This document shows positions 28,157 to 38,579 of a stretch of 64,000 bases of DNA, in pieces. Positions within the stretch are counted from its first letter, which is position 1. Every line of letters begins with the position of its first letter. The position numbers and the translations under genes were made by a program. Below the pieces are notes generated by a model. It searched no databases, had not been told where the DNA came from, and worked only from the letters and a program-made list of their open reading frames with translations. The DNA lies in NCBI RefSeq assembly GCF_001042695.1, contig NZ_AP012334.1, forward strand, positions 248,001 through 312,000, given 5' to 3'. This stretch comes from Scardovia inopinata JCM 12537 (GTDB taxonomy: Bacteria; Actinomycetota; Actinomycetes; Actinomycetales; Bifidobacteriaceae).

Positions 28157-31100
28157 GTGCTGGACGTTAATGCATTTGATACGGTACGTATCGGTCTCGC
28201 AAGCGCCGATGATATTCGCAGCTGGAGCTACGGAGAGGTCAAGAAGCCGGAGACTATCAACTATAGAACCCTCAAGCCTGAGAAAGACGGTCTTTTTGGA
28301 GAACAGATCTTTGGACCGACCAGGGATTGGGAGTGTGCATGCGGTAAATATAAGCGCGTGCGATTCAAAGGTATTGTCTGCGAACGCTGCGGGGTGGAAG
28401 TTACCCGTTCCCGTGTGCGCCGCGAACGGATGGGGCATATTGAACTTGCTGCCCCTGTAACCCACATCTGGTTCTTCAAGGGAGTTCCCAGTCGTCTGGG
28501 TTATCTCCTGGACATTTCCCCCAAGGACTTGGAGAAAGTCATCTACTTTGCTGCCTACATGGTCACTTCTGTCGATGAGCAACAGCGTCAGAAAGATCTG
28601 GTTAAGCTGCAGAATGAGCTGGATACTGATATTCAGACCTTGAGCAAGCGGCGTGACAACGAACTTGACAAACGAGCCAAGAAACTGGAAGAGGACCTGG
28701 ATACCCTCTTGGAATCTGATCCTGAAACAGATCCCAAGGCTAAAGCCAAGCTGCGTACCAGCGCAGAGCGTGAGCTGAAGGCAATCCGTCAGCGTTATGA
28801 CGACGAGATTTCCCGTTTGCGCGCGGTCTGGGACCGCTTTGTCAGCCTCAAGCCTGGCGATATGGAAGGCGATGTTGACCTCTGGCGGGAAATGAAGGAC
28901 CGCTACGGCGATTACTTTGATGGCAGTATGGGTGCCGAGGCTGTCAAGAAGCGTCTGCAGGACTTCGACTTGCAGTCAGCTGCTCAGAGCTTGCGTGAAG
29001 ACGTGGAGAAGGGCAATGGCCAGCGCAAGGCCCGGGCTTTGAAGAGGCTCAAGGTGATCATGGCCTTTATCAATACAGGAAAGAGTCCTGCTGATATGGT
29101 TCTGGATGTCATCCCTGTCATTCCTCCGGATCTGCGTCCAATGGTGCAGCTGGACGGCGGTCGTTTTGCTACTTCCGATCTGAACGATCTCTACCGCCGA
29201 GTAATCAATCGCAACAACCGCCTCAAAAGGCTGATTGAGCTGCACGCTCCTGAAATCATGCTTAACAATGAAAAGCGCATGCTTCAGGAAGCTGTTGACT
29301 CCCTCTTCGACAACGGCCGCCGTGGCCGTGCAGTGACCGGTGCTTCCAACCGGCCGCTAAAGTCCCTGTCAGACATGCTCAAGGGCAAGCAGGGCCGGTT
29401 CCGCCAGAATCTGTTGGGCAAGCGGGTAGACTATTCCGGCCGTTCTGTAATCGTGGTTGGGCCCAGCCTGCGCATGCATCAGTGCGGTCTGCCCAAATCC
29501 ATGGCTTTGGAGCTTTTCAAGCCCTTTGTTATCAAGCGTTTGGTGGAACAACAGTATGCTCAGAATATGAAGAGCGCCAAGCGTCTGGTTGATCGCGGGG
29601 ACTCTGTGGTGTGGGATGTTTTGGAAGAGGTTATCTCTAACCATCCAGTTCTGCTCAACCGTGCACCTACCCTGCACCGACTGGGAATTCAGGCCTTCGA
29701 GCCGGTCCTGGTGGAAGGTAAGGCTATTCATCTGCCTCCTCTGGCCTGCGCCGCTTTCAACGCAGACTTTGATGGAGATCAGATGGCAGTCCATCTGCCC
29801 CTGGGAGCTGAAGCTCAGGCTGAAGCCCGGGCCCTCATGCTGGGTTCTGACAACATCCTCAAGCCGGCTGATGGTCATGCTGTTACTATGCCTTCCCAGG
29901 ATATGATTCTTGGCCTTTATTATTTGACCACGGAAAAGGCCGGGGCCAAGGGCCAGGGCCGGATTTTCGGTTCCCGGGAAGAGGCACGGATGGCTTTGGA
30001 TTTGGGTGAAATTGACACCCAGGCTACCATCCTTCTGCGTATGCCGGCCGATTTTGTTCTTCCTACCGGCTGGGAGCCTGGCCAGGTTGAGGTTGTTGAC
30101 CCTCGTCAGGGTGAGGATTCTCTCGCCCACGAGGAACGTATGGCTGACGGAACCATCCTTTTTGCCACCACTTACGGACGTCTTCTCTTTAACGAGACCC
30201 TGCCTGTAGATTACCCTTATATCAATGAGCAGGTTCCCAAGGGCAAGCTGTCGGGCATTGTCGATGATATAGCTGCCCGCTATCCTACTGAACAGGTTGC
30301 TGCAACCCTGGACGCTCTCAAGGATCTGGGCTTCACCCGGGCTCAATGGGCTGGCGTAACCATTGCTTTCTCTGATATTGTTGCTCCTCCTGAGCATCAG
30401 CAGATAGTCAGTGAATACGAAGCTCAGGCAGACAAGGTCAACGATCAGTATGCTATGGGTCTGCTGACAGAAGAGGAACGCCGTCAGGAGCTGATCAACC
30501 TCTGGACCGAATGCACCGATAAGGTTGCTGACGCCATGCAGAAGAATTTCTACGAGGACAACAACGTGAACATTATGGTTCAGTCTGGTGCCCGCGGAAA
30601 CTGGATGCAGATCCGTCAGATTGCCGGTATGCGTGGCCTGGTGGCTAACCCTCGAGGCGAGATTATTCCTCGTCCTGTCAAGTCCAACTATCGGGATGGT
30701 CTGTCGGTGCTGGAATACTTCATTTCTCAGCACGGTGCCCGCAAGGGTCTGGCAGATACAGCATTGCGTACAGCAGAGTCTGGTTACCTGACCCGTCGTC
30801 TGGTGGATGTATCCCAGGATGTGATTGTTCGTGAAGAAGATTGCGGCACGAAGCACGGCCTGAAAATTGTGGTTGCTGAGCCTGACGAGAATGGAGACCT
30901 GCAGCTGGTCAAAAATGCTGACGGCGGCCCTTACTCCCGTTTGCTTGCTGCCGATGTAGTAGATCCGGCTGATGGTAAGACTGTCCTCTACCGTCGCGAT
31001 CAAGCCCTGTCTATGGACGTGCTCAAAGATCTGGTAGCTCACAAAGTTACATCAGTCAGGGCCCGGTCTGTACTGACCTGCGAATCCAAGAGGGGGGTGT

Positions 31101-32236
31101 GCGCTAAGTGCTACGGCTGGTCCCTGGCTACCAACCGACTGGTTGACGTGGGCGAAGCAGTAGGTATTGTGGCTGCCCAGTCCATTGGCGAACCTGGTAC
31201 CCAGCTAACTCTCCGGTCCTTCCACTCGGGTGGTGTGGCATCAGCTTCCGATATCACTCAGGGTCTTCCTCGTGTTGCTGAGCTTTTTGAAGCCCGCACT
31301 CCTAAGGGTGAAGCTCCCATTACTGATGTGGATGGAACTGTTCATATTGAAGACAATGACCGGGGGCGGACTATTACAGTTTCTGCTGATGAGTCCGATG
31401 AGACCTATGAGTACAAGGTTACCCGCCGGGTTCCTCTCTTGGTCAAGGATGGTCAGCATGTAGACGCCGGTACCGCCCTGATTGAAGGTTCCGTTGATCC
31501 TAAGCGTATCCTGGAAGTCCTCGGCCCCCGTGCTGCCCAAGTAGCTATTGTGGAAGGCGTTCATGATGTCTATCGCTCCCAGGGTGTAGACATCCACGAT
31601 AAGCATATTGAAGTCATTGTTCACCAAATGCTGAGGAGGGCTGTCATTACTGCCCCTGGAGACAGCAAGTATCTGGAAGGCGAGCTTGTCGACCGTCAGA
31701 TTCTTCGTGCGACCAATGAGCAGATTGCTGCCGCAGGCGGCCGTCCGGCAGATGGTCGTCCTGAACTGATGGGAATTACTAAGGCTTCCCTGGCAACCGA
31801 GTCCTGGTTGTCTGCCGCCTCCTTCCAGGAGACAACCCGGGTTCTGACAGAAGCTGCTATTCAGAATAAGGTTGATGATCTCAAGGGTCTGAAAGAGAAC
31901 GTTATCATCGGTAAGCTCATTCCTGCCGGTACCGGCCTGGCCCGTTACCGCAATGCCCAGGTGGAGCCTGACAAGGCCATCCGTGACACTATCTACCCCA
32001 GTTTTGGCTTAGGTGATGAGCCTGAGGAAATTACTGTTGATGATGGTCAGGGTCTGGATGATATTGATTTCAACAAGATTGATTTCAACCAGCTCAACAT
32101 CAGCGATGACTTCAATCCTGATGACTTCCTCAACGATTTGGGCGGTGCGGCAGAAGTCGATCCGTCAGAAGCTGAAAAGCCCACGTCAGACGAGCCTGAG
32201 CAGGATCTACCTGATCAGCCTGATCTGAATCAGTAA
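28157..32236 (+). CDS. rpoC: DNA-directed RNA polymerase subunit beta'
   Basis: 1359 residues, GTG start. The catalytic magnesium loop NADFDGDQM is at residues 535-543. The N-terminal zinc finger (CACGKYK ... CERCG) and the second zinc site ([13 protein letters not shown]) are present. The bridge/trigger region follows ([18 protein letters not shown]). The last ~75 residues form an acidic tail rich in Asp, Glu, Asn and Pro. A strong terminator follows 30 bases after the stop. Confidence 0.98.
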   Translation: MLDVNAFDTVRIGLASADDIRSWSYGEVKKPETINYRTLKPEKDGLFGEQIFGPTRDWECACGKYKRVRFKGIVCERCGVEVTRSRVRRERMGHIELAAPVTHIWFFKGVPSRLGYLLDISPKDLEKVIYFAAYMVTSVDEQQRQKDLVKLQNELDTDIQTLSKRRDNELDKRAKKLEEDLDTLLESDPETDPKAKAKLRTSAERELKAIRQRYDDEISRLRAVWDRFVSLKPGDMEGDVDLWREMKDRYGDYFDGSMGAEAVKKRLQDFDLQSAAQSLREDVEKGNGQRKARALKRLKVIMAFINTGKSPADMVLDVIPVIPPDLRPMVQLDGGRFATSDLNDLYRRVINRNNRLKRLIELHAPEIMLNNEKRMLQEAVDSLFDNGRRGRAVTGASNRPLKSLSDMLKGKQGRFRQNLLGKRVDYSGRSVIVVGPSLRMHQCGLPKSMALELFKPFVIKRLVEQQYAQNMKSAKRLVDRGDSVVWDVLEEVISNHPVLLNRAPTLHRLGIQAFEPVLVEGKAIHLPPLACAAFNADFDGDQMAVHLPLGAEAQAEARALMLGSDNILKPADGHAVTMPSQDMILGLYYLTTEKAGAKGQGRIFGSREEARMALDLGEIDTQATILLRMPADFVLPTGWEPGQVEVVDPRQGEDSLAHEERMADGTILFATTYGRLLFNETLPVDYPYINEQVPKGKLSGIVDDIAARYPTEQVAATLDALKDLGFTRAQWAGVTIAFSDIVAPPEHQQIVSEYEAQADKVNDQYAMGLLTEEERRQELINLWTECTDKVADAMQKNFYEDNNVNIMVQSGARGNWMQIRQIAGMRGLVANPRGEIIPRPVKSNYRDGLSVLEYFISQHGARKGLADTALRTAESGYLTRRLVDVSQDVIVREEDCGTKHGLKIVVAEPDENGDLQLVKNADGGPYSRLLAADVVDPADGKTVLYRRDQALSMDVLKDLVAHKVTSVRARSVLTCESKRGVCAKCYGWSLATNRLVDVGEAVGIVAAQSIGEPGTQLTLRSFHSGGVASASDITQGLPRVAELFEARTPKGEAPITDVDGTVHIEDNDRGRTITVSADESDETYEYKVTRRVPLLVKDGQHVDAGTALIEGSVDPKRILEVLGPRAAQVAIVEGVHDVYRSQGVDIHDKHIEVIVHQMLRRAVITAPGDSKYLEGELVDRQILRATNEQIAAAGGRPADGRPELMGITKASLATESWLSAASFQETTRVLTEAAIQNKVDDLKGLKENVIIGKLIPAGTGLARYRNAQVEPDKAIRDTIYPSFGLGDEPEEITVDDGQGLDDIDFNKIDFNQLNISDDFNPDDFLNDLGGAAEVDPSEAEKPTSDEPEQDLPDQPDLNQ

Positions 32237-32265
32237 GCTGTCCGTATAAAGACAGCCAAGTCCTT

Positions 32266-32300
32266 AGCCTGTGGGCGGTGTTTCGCCCACAGGCTTTTTT
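32266..32300 (+). terminator. Terminator after rpoC
   Basis: A 12-bp perfect stem pairs AGCCTGTGGGCG (32266-32277) with CGCCCACAGGCT (32284-32295), followed by a run of six Ts. Confidence 0.95.
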
Positions 32301-32364
32301 GTAAGTATCAAATGAGAAGATGAAACAAGCAATGGGGAATAGTCACAATAAAGGTGGTATGACC

Positions 32365-33312
32365 ATGAGCAAAAATCAGCTTATGCCAGAAGAAGGAGAG
32401 GACCAGGAACGGGAGGAGCCCATGAGCAAACCTCTGCCTGGTCATGTTCCTTATGTCATCCTTAATAATGGTGTGGCTATGCCTCAGGAAGGTTTTGGTG
32501 TTTTTCAGATTCCTAAGGCAGAGGAATGCCAGGAAATTGTTGATCAGGCCCTGGATGTGGGTTACCGTCTGATTGATACTGCCCAGTTTTATCATAATGA
32601 GGCAGCGGTTGGCCTGGCTGTGGAGGAAAGTGGAATCAAGAGGGAAGAGGTTTTCCTGACCACCAAGGTCTGGGTCAGCAATTTTGGTTATGACAAGACC
32701 ATAGATAGCGTGGAACGGTCCTTGTCTTTGCTGAGGACTGATTATCTGGACCTGGTTCTCCTCCATCAGAGTGTGGGCAACTACCTATGGGCTTACCGGG
32801 CCCTGGAGGATCTCTACCACGAGGGGAAAATCCGGGCAATTGGTGTTTCCAATATGGAAAACGATCGGCTTCTTGATCTTGCCGGCAGAGCGAATGTTGT
32901 TCCTGCGGTGAATCAGGTGGAAAATCATGTTTTCTTCCAGCAGAAAGAATCTGTGAGCCTGATGAAGCAAAACGGAATCCAGCCCGAGGCCTGGGCTCCC
33001 ATGGCAGAAGGCAAGAAGGGAATTTTTACAAACCCGCTTCTGATTGAAATTGGTGATCAGTACAATAAAACTGCTGCCCAGGTAGCCCTGCGCTATGTGA
33101 CCCAGCAGGGAACGGTCATTATTCCCAAGTCTTCTCACAGGGACCGGATGGAACAGAACCTTGATATTTGGGACTTTACCCTCTCGGCTAACGATATGGC
33201 TCAGATTGAGACTCTCGATGGAGGTCGGTCCCTCTTTGGCTATGCCCGCATGTTCTCCGGTATCCAGAAGCTGGGGTTGCTGACAGCCAAAAAGAAACCT
33301 GCGGCTGATTAA
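32365..33312 (+). CDS. Aldo/keto reductase (2,5-diketo-D-gluconate reductase-like)
   Basis: 315 residues from ATG 32365, preceded by AAAGGTGG at a 7-base spacing. A second credible start is ATG 32422 (MSKPLPGHVPYVILNNG) behind GGGAGGAG, which gives the usual family length; both starts sit in an identical CCATGAGCAAA context. It is an NADPH-dependent TIM-barrel oxidoreductase. The catalytic Asp and Tyr lie in RLIDTAQFYHNE, Lys in TTKVWV and His in LVLLHQS. IIPKSSHRDRMEQN binds the cofactor phosphate. The substrate cannot be told. Confidence 0.9.
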   Translation: MSKNQLMPEEGEDQEREEPMSKPLPGHVPYVILNNGVAMPQEGFGVFQIPKAEECQEIVDQALDVGYRLIDTAQFYHNEAAVGLAVEESGIKREEVFLTTKVWVSNFGYDKTIDSVERSLSLLRTDYLDLVLLHQSVGNYLWAYRALEDLYHEGKIRAIGVSNMENDRLLDLAGRANVVPAVNQVENHVFFQQKESVSLMKQNGIQPEAWAPMAEGKKGIFTNPLLIEIGDQYNKTAAQVALRYVTQQGTVIIPKSSHRDRMEQNLDIWDFTLSANDMAQIETLDGGRSLFGYARMFSGIQKLGLLTAKKKPAAD

Positions 33313-33366
33313 GATAAGAAGGGATTAAGACGAGAGTTGATTAAGATGAGAGCTGATTAAGTCCAG
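33304..33366. repeat. Degenerate ~16-base tandem repeat at the 3' end of the reductase gene
   Basis: About four copies of a TGATTAAGATGAGAG-like unit start near 33304, 33321, 33337 and 33353. The first contains the gene's TAA stop. Confidence 0.65.
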
Positions 33367-33394
33367 GTGTACTGGATTTTTCGGGTCCGGTGAG

Positions 33395-33400
33395 TATACT
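33395..33400 (+). promoter_or_regulatory. Candidate -10 element for rpoZ
   Basis: TATACT lies 72 bases before the rpoZ start. The region 17-18 bases upstream (CTGGAT) matches the -35 consensus poorly. Confidence 0.35.
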
Positions 33401-33471
33401 TAATTCTCTGTAAACGTGTACAAGAATTGAAGAGTCCGGTCTGGCCGGGTTCGTGTCTGCATTGGAGAAAA

Positions 33472-33762
33472 ATGGCATTAGGTACTGTTCCTCAGCCTGA
33501 AGGTTTGGCTAATCCCCCTATTGATGAGCTCGACAAGCATGCTCAGTCACGCTATGCTTTGGTGATGTTTGCTGCCAAGCGGGCCCGCCAGATTAATTCT
33601 TACTTCACCCAGCTCAATGAGGGACTCCTACAGAATGTTGGCCCTCTGGTGGAGTACAAGAATCAGGAGAAACCGTTGACCATTGCCTTCCGGGAGATTA
33701 ACGAAGGTCTTTTGGAAGAAACTTTGGGTGAAGATGACTTGTCTGAAGGCGTCTTGAACTAA
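33472..33762 (+). CDS. rpoZ: DNA-directed RNA polymerase subunit omega
   Basis: 96 residues from ATG 33472, preceded by TTGGAGAAAA; an earlier in-frame start would add an unlikely 15-residue Cys/Trp-containing peptide. The omega pattern [19 protein letters not shown] and the later [13 protein letters not shown] identify it. Omega stabilises beta'. metK follows 39 bases later. Confidence 0.95.
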   Translation: MALGTVPQPEGLANPPIDELDKHAQSRYALVMFAAKRARQINSYFTQLNEGLLQNVGPLVEYKNQEKPLTIAFREINEGLLEETLGEDDLSEGVLN

Positions 33763-33801
33763 AAAATCAATCAGATTTATTGCATATTTTTATTGTATAT
33801 T

Positions 33802-35028
33802 GTGAATAACCACCGTTTTATTACCTCCGAATCCGTCACTGAAGGCCACCCGGATAAAGTATGTGATCAGATTTCTGATGCCGTATTAGATGCTCTTCTT
33901 AGCCAGGATCCGACTTCTCATGTGGCAGTGGAAACCTGCGCAACTGTTGGCCAGTTCCTGGTCTTTGGCGAAGTCAGTTCTCAGGGCTATGTCAACATTA
34001 ATCAGATTGTGCGTGATACCCTGAAAAAGATTGGCTATACTAGCTCCCGCGTGGGTATGGATGCTGACAGTGTAGGGGTGCTGGTTTCTATTAACGAACA
34101 GAGTCCCGAAATTAATGCCGGTATTTCCCGCCAGGCGTCAACCCGGGAAGAGCGGTACGAGAGGCAGGGGGCTGGCGACCAGGGAATTATGTTCGGGTAT
34201 GCCAGTGACGAGACGGCTGTCCTCATGCCCCTGCCTATAGAACTGGCTCACCGCCTGGCTGAACGTCTGGCTTATGTGCGCAAGAAAGGACTTGTCCCTC
34301 ATTTAAGGCCGGATGGGAAAACCCAGGTGACGGTGGAATATGGGGATGACGGCCGTCCTGTGCGCATTGATACTATTCTGATTTCTACCCAGCATGATCC
34401 TGAAGTCAGCCAGGATTGGCTGCGGGAACAGCTGGTGGAGCATGTAATCAGTCCCACCCTGGATCTGGTTCTGACAGCTGAATGCACGGGTCAGATCGAG
34501 CACAGCAGCTACCGCTTGCTGGTTAATCCCACCGGATCTTTTGTCCTGGGAGGTCCGGCTGCTGATGCTGGCCTGACCGGACGCAAGATTATTGTGGACA
34601 CCTATGGGGGTCTGGGCCACCATGGGGGAGGGGCTTTTTCGGGTAAAGATCCCAGTAAGGTGGATCGGTCTGCTGCCTATGCTGCTCGCTGGGTTGCAAA
34701 AAATATCGTTGCTGCCGGCCTGGCCCATAAGGTCGAAGTCCAGTTAGCCTACGCCATTGGAGTAGCTGAACCTGTATCCATTAATGTTGATACTTTTGGG
34801 ACCGGGACTCATCCGCAAATTTCCGATGCTCAGCTGGCTCAAGCTGTGGAATCCGTTTTTGATCTGCGGCCCGGTGCTATTATTGATGATCTTAATCTAC
34901 TGAGGCCAATCTACAGCAAAACTGCTGTCTACGGCCACTTTGGCAGGACTGATGACACCTTCACCTGGGAAAAAACCACGAAGACAGATCAGCTGACAGC
35001 AGCCCTGGGCTTGCAGGATCTCAGGTAG
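33802..35028 (+). CDS. metK: S-adenosylmethionine synthetase
   Basis: 408 residues from GTG 33802 ([19 protein letters not shown]); a TTG at 33793 is an in-frame alternative. It makes SAM from methionine and ATP. Signatures [28 protein letters not shown] and [20 protein letters not shown] are intact. No purine-rich ribosome-binding site is visible in the AT-rich 39 bases after rpoZ, unlike its neighbours. Confidence 0.96.
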   Translation: MNNHRFITSESVTEGHPDKVCDQISDAVLDALLSQDPTSHVAVETCATVGQFLVFGEVSSQGYVNINQIVRDTLKKIGYTSSRVGMDADSVGVLVSINEQSPEINAGISRQASTREERYERQGAGDQGIMFGYASDETAVLMPLPIELAHRLAERLAYVRKKGLVPHLRPDGKTQVTVEYGDDGRPVRIDTILISTQHDPEVSQDWLREQLVEHVISPTLDLVLTAECTGQIEHSSYRLLVNPTGSFVLGGPAADAGLTGRKIIVDTYGGLGHHGGGAFSGKDPSKVDRSAAYAARWVAKNIVAAGLAHKVEVQLAYAIGVAEPVSINVDTFGTGTHPQISDAQLAQAVESVFDLRPGAIIDDLNLLRPIYSKTAVYGHFGRTDDTFTWEKTTKTDQLTAALGLQDLR

Positions 35029-35044
35029 ACAAGACCTCAGGTAG
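35020..35044. repeat. 16-base tandem duplication across the metK stop
   Basis: CTCAGGTAG occurs at 35020 and 35036; the first copy contains the metK TAG at 35026. A second 13-base-period repeat (TTAGATA) follows at 35047 and 35060. Confidence 0.65.
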
Positions 35045-35163
35045 TGTTAGATAGCAGGGTTAGATAAGGGATAGCCAGGGTCTGGGAGACCTGCGGCAAC
35101 ACATCGTTTCAGGCACCGGGATAACTATTTTGTCTCTTAGTCTCTCTGTAGTAGGGTAACAGT

Positions 35164-37476
35164 ATGGTCATTTTGGGCGAACAGATGACGCTGGAAGGCC
35201 TGGCCCCGCGCAAGCGCAGGAGTTCTGCTCAGCAGAAGGTTCCTGCTGGGAGCCTGCCCTTTGCTCAGGTAGTCATAGATGTGCAGGCAGCTCATCTGGG
35301 CCAGACTTTTGATTATCTGGTGGAAGAATCCCAATCAGACAGGGCTCAGCCCGGCGCTTTAGTGCGGGTGCGTTTTGGAGGCCGGCTGCTCAACGGAATT
35401 ATCTGGAATCGATCTGATACAAGTACAGCCCCCCGCAGTTCTTTACGCTTTCTCGAGCGGGTTATGGGATCCTCCATTCTTGTTCCAGCTCAGATGAGGC
35501 AGGATATCAGTGATATTGCAGATTTTTTCGGGGGTACCAGGGCTAATATTATTCGCCTGGCGGTTCCTCCCCGGGTGGCTCATGTAGATAAAGAGCCCAG
35601 ATTCGGCAGGTCGTCAGCCAGGCCTGGCAGGCAGTCTGGTTTTTCTGCAGGTTCCCGGGCGGGTTATCCTTTTAGTCAGGAAACTCTGCAAGCGTATCAG
35701 AATCAGACTGAGCGCATTCGTAAACTGTATCAGCACAGTGATGCCTTGAATCGCGCCTGGGAGCAGTCTGCAGTCAACAGCCTTGTCTGGGATTGCCTGC
35801 CCGGAGTCAATACCTGGGCTGACGACCTGTCCTGGTTGATCATGAAAAGCCTGGAGTCGGACCGGCCCATCGTAGTGGAATTGCCTGATGCTGCTCACAT
35901 CCGTCAGCTTCATCAGCGTCTTCAGGCCTGCGGGCTTAAGGCTTATGCCCAGCGTTCTGCTCGCGGGGTCTGGCAGGGAGATTACTGTATTCTCGCCGGA
36001 ATGATGACTCCAGAGGAACGATATCGCTCCTACATGGCCTTGGCCAGATCTGAAGTAACCTGTGTTATTGGGGCCAGGGCTGCCATGTACGCTCCGGTAG
36101 AAGGCCGGGCTGTTTTTGTGGTTGTGGATGACTGTGCTTATCAAAATGCGGATGGTTTTACCCCTTATGCCAATGCCCGCGATGTTCTTCGGCTAAGGGC
36201 CAGGAATCACCAAGGAACATTTATTGCCCTGGGACATGTTCGCAGTCCTTACAGTCAGTGGGAGCTAGAAGGCAGGCCGACTGCTATAGACTGTGGAAAA
36301 GTCCTGGAGGTCAGGGGACTGCCAACAGAGACAAAAAGAATGACCCCCTGGGTTCGGCTTTTTAATAGGCAGGAATTGGAAAATCTGACCGATCCCACCA
36401 TTGGGGCCAGGGTGCCCCATACGGCTGTTTCCATCATTAATAATGCCCTGAAAGTGGGTCCTGTTCTGCTTTGCGTACCCCATGATGGCCAGTCTATGAC
36501 CCTAATCTGTTCTTCCTGCCACAGACAGGCCCGTTGTCGGCGCTGCGCTGGCCCTCTTAAGCAGTCCCTGACTCAGGGGCAGGCCCCCCGCTGTCTCTGG
36601 TGCGGATTTGCTGCAACTGAATGGACCTGCCCTCATTGTGGGGGAGAAAAAATGAGGGTTATTCAGGTTGGGGCTTTGGGAACGGCTCAGGAGCTGCGCG
36701 GACTTTTCCCCCATACCCGCATTGTGACTTCAACTCCTCATCAGCCGAGGGGAATAGTGACCCAGATTGAAGACCGACCTCAGGTGGTCATTGCTACTCC
36801 TGGCGCCGAGCCTCAGATTATCAGCACCGGTCTAACCCGAATGGAGCATAGGGAGGGCCTGAGGGTCCAGCAGACCTACCAGGGGCCTCACCATCCTTCT
36901 GCCGCCTGTTATCAGGCTGTGGTAATTCTGGATACCTGGACCAGCCTCTATGCTTCACAGCTAGATTCCAGGATTGACATTCTCACCGCCTGGATGAGGG
37001 CCGCCTCCCTGTGTGCTTCCCATGAGGATGGGGGGCAGGTACTTTTACTAGGAGAGTGCGAACCTGCGATTGCTCATTCCCTTATGACGTGGGATTCTTC
37101 CTTTTTGTCTGCCAGGGAAACGGCTGACCGCCAGGAAACTGATATGCCCCCTGCCATTACTGTCGCCAATGTGTGGGGCCGGCGGGAAGTTATTGATGAC
37201 CTGCTTTCTGAGATTGGTGTGGAATCAGACGGCGACTGGGGTTTCCTGCCGGATGGTATGCCTGCTGTCTTGGGGCCAATCTCTATTCCGCCTCCTTCCA
37301 CGGTTAAAGACCGGCAGTTGGAGGGAAGCAATGACCGGGTTCGGGCGGCGGTTCGGGTACCTGTTGCCAAGACCAGGCAGCTGGCTCAGCGTCTTCACCT
37401 GGCTGCTGCCAGGCACGCTACCTCCCGGCTCAAGGGGGAACTAAAATTCCAGATTAATCCTAAATCTTTGAGCTAG
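35164..37476 (+). CDS. priA: Primosomal protein N' (PriA), helicase-deficient actinobacterial form
   Basis: 770 residues. The N-terminal 3'-DNA-binding domain (VDVQAAHLGQTFDYLVEE) is present. The zinc-binding region has paired cysteines in CSSCHRQARCRRC and CLWCGFAATEWTCPHCGG. The helicase core lacks a Walker A GxGKT, and the Walker B position reads VVVDDCAY instead of DEEH. This matches actinobacterial PriA, annotated as a probable replication-restart protein without helicase activity. It lies in a run with fmt (34-base gap). The ATG at 35164 is probable but its ribosome-binding site is weak. Confidence 0.9.
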   Translation: MVILGEQMTLEGLAPRKRRSSAQQKVPAGSLPFAQVVIDVQAAHLGQTFDYLVEESQSDRAQPGALVRVRFGGRLLNGIIWNRSDTSTAPRSSLRFLERVMGSSILVPAQMRQDISDIADFFGGTRANIIRLAVPPRVAHVDKEPRFGRSSARPGRQSGFSAGSRAGYPFSQETLQAYQNQTERIRKLYQHSDALNRAWEQSAVNSLVWDCLPGVNTWADDLSWLIMKSLESDRPIVVELPDAAHIRQLHQRLQACGLKAYAQRSARGVWQGDYCILAGMMTPEERYRSYMALARSEVTCVIGARAAMYAPVEGRAVFVVVDDCAYQNADGFTPYANARDVLRLRARNHQGTFIALGHVRSPYSQWELEGRPTAIDCGKVLEVRGLPTETKRMTPWVRLFNRQELENLTDPTIGARVPHTAVSIINNALKVGPVLLCVPHDGQSMTLICSSCHRQARCRRCAGPLKQSLTQGQAPRCLWCGFAATEWTCPHCGGEKMRVIQVGALGTAQELRGLFPHTRIVTSTPHQPRGIVTQIEDRPQVVIATPGAEPQIISTGLTRMEHREGLRVQQTYQGPHHPSAACYQAVVILDTWTSLYASQLDSRIDILTAWMRAASLCASHEDGGQVLLLGECEPAIAHSLMTWDSSFLSARETADRQETDMPPAITVANVWGRREVIDDLLSEIGVESDGDWGFLPDGMPAVLGPISIPPPSTVKDRQLEGSNDRVRAAVRVPVAKTRQLAQRLHLAAARHATSRLKGELKFQINPKSLS

Positions 37477-37510
37477 TCTTCAATCGTCCGGAGTAGATAA
37501 AGTGGACCAT

Positions 37511-38563
37511 ATGAGAATTCTTTTCGCAGGAACCCCGCAGGCAGCAGTCACGCCATTGAAGGTTTTGTCTCAGGCTGGGGGAGATTTGCAGCTGGTGGGT
37601 GTTCTGACCCGGCCGGATGCTCCCTCTGGCCGCGGACGGAAGCTGACCCCCAGCCCGGTCAAGGAGGCTGCCCAGGAGCTGGGCCTTCCTGTTGTTGAAG
37701 CCAGTCCGGATTCTGAAGAGTTTTTTGAACAGATTGAAGCCCTTCATCCTGATCTTGCCGCTGTTGTTGCATATGGGAAGATCCTCAAGCCCCCGGCTCT
37801 GAACGCTCTTCCTCTGGGCTGGTACAACCTTCATTTTTCCCTTCTCCCTCAATACAGGGGGGCTGCTCCTGTTCAAAGAGCCATCTGGGCTGGGGAGGAA
37901 ATCACAGGGGCGACCGTTTTTAAGATTGGGCCTGGTCTTGATGATGGACCTATCCTCGCTCAATCAACCGTTGAAATTGGGCCTCAGGAAACTGCCGGGG
38001 AACTTCTCGATCGTTTGTCTACTGATGGGGCTTATCTTTTAGCCGCTGCCCTGCAGGGGCTGGCAGAGGGGAAAATAAGCGCCCATGATCAGGAAGAGGG
38101 CGTTTTTGAGACTGCTTCCAAAATTCATCCTGCTGATGCCCATATTCGCTTTGATGTCCCTGCTTTTGCGGTTGACCGTCAAATTCGTGCCTGTACCCCG
38201 CAGCCGGGTGCCTGGTGCAGGGTTCATCGTGGTGATGATCCAGGACGGGATGATCCCGGACGTGATAGCCTCGGAGGTGATGATCCCGCCTGGAATGCTG
38301 CAAATAAGCCGATTTCTGGCCATGGAACCGGTTCGGGAATTACTATGACCCTTGGCCGGGCTCATATTGATAAATCCAATAATCCTTCCCGCCCTCCCCG
38401 CCTTTCACCGGGTCAAGTGGCTGTAACAAAGAAGCATGTGTGGGTTGGCACTCTTACTAATCCCCTGGAATTGGACTTGGTTAAGCCTCAGGGGAAAAAA
38501 ATGATGAAGGCTGCCGACTGGGCTCGTGGTGCTCATCTGTCTCCTCGGGCGTATTGCGATTAG
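37511..38563 (+). CDS. fmt: Methionyl-tRNA formyltransferase
   Basis: 350 residues from ATG 37511 (MRILFAGTPQ); a GTG at 37502 would add three residues. It formylates initiator Met-tRNA using 10-formyltetrahydrofolate. The folate-binding/catalytic region NLHFSLLPQYRGAAP and the aspartate in GLDDGPI are intact. The C-terminal tRNA-binding domain is interrupted at about residues 238-276 by an Asp/Gly/Pro/Arg-rich insertion (GDDPGRDDPGRD) encoded by tandem DNA repeats. It is followed by rsmB after 16 bases. Confidence 0.96.
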   Translation: MRILFAGTPQAAVTPLKVLSQAGGDLQLVGVLTRPDAPSGRGRKLTPSPVKEAAQELGLPVVEASPDSEEFFEQIEALHPDLAAVVAYGKILKPPALNALPLGWYNLHFSLLPQYRGAAPVQRAIWAGEEITGATVFKIGPGLDDGPILAQSTVEIGPQETAGELLDRLSTDGAYLLAAALQGLAEGKISAHDQEEGVFETASKIHPADAHIRFDVPAFAVDRQIRACTPQPGAWCRVHRGDDPGRDDPGRDSLGGDDPAWNAANKPISGHGTGSGITMTLGRAHIDKSNNPSRPPRLSPGQVAVTKKHVWVGTLTNPLELDLVKPQGKKMMKAADWARGAHLSPRAYCD

Positions 38564-38579
38564 AGACAAGGGATAAGGA

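Noticed and set aside
29369-31042. 557-codon open frame antisense to rpoC
   Set aside because: Shadow of rpoC with no domain and no gap in the sense gene.
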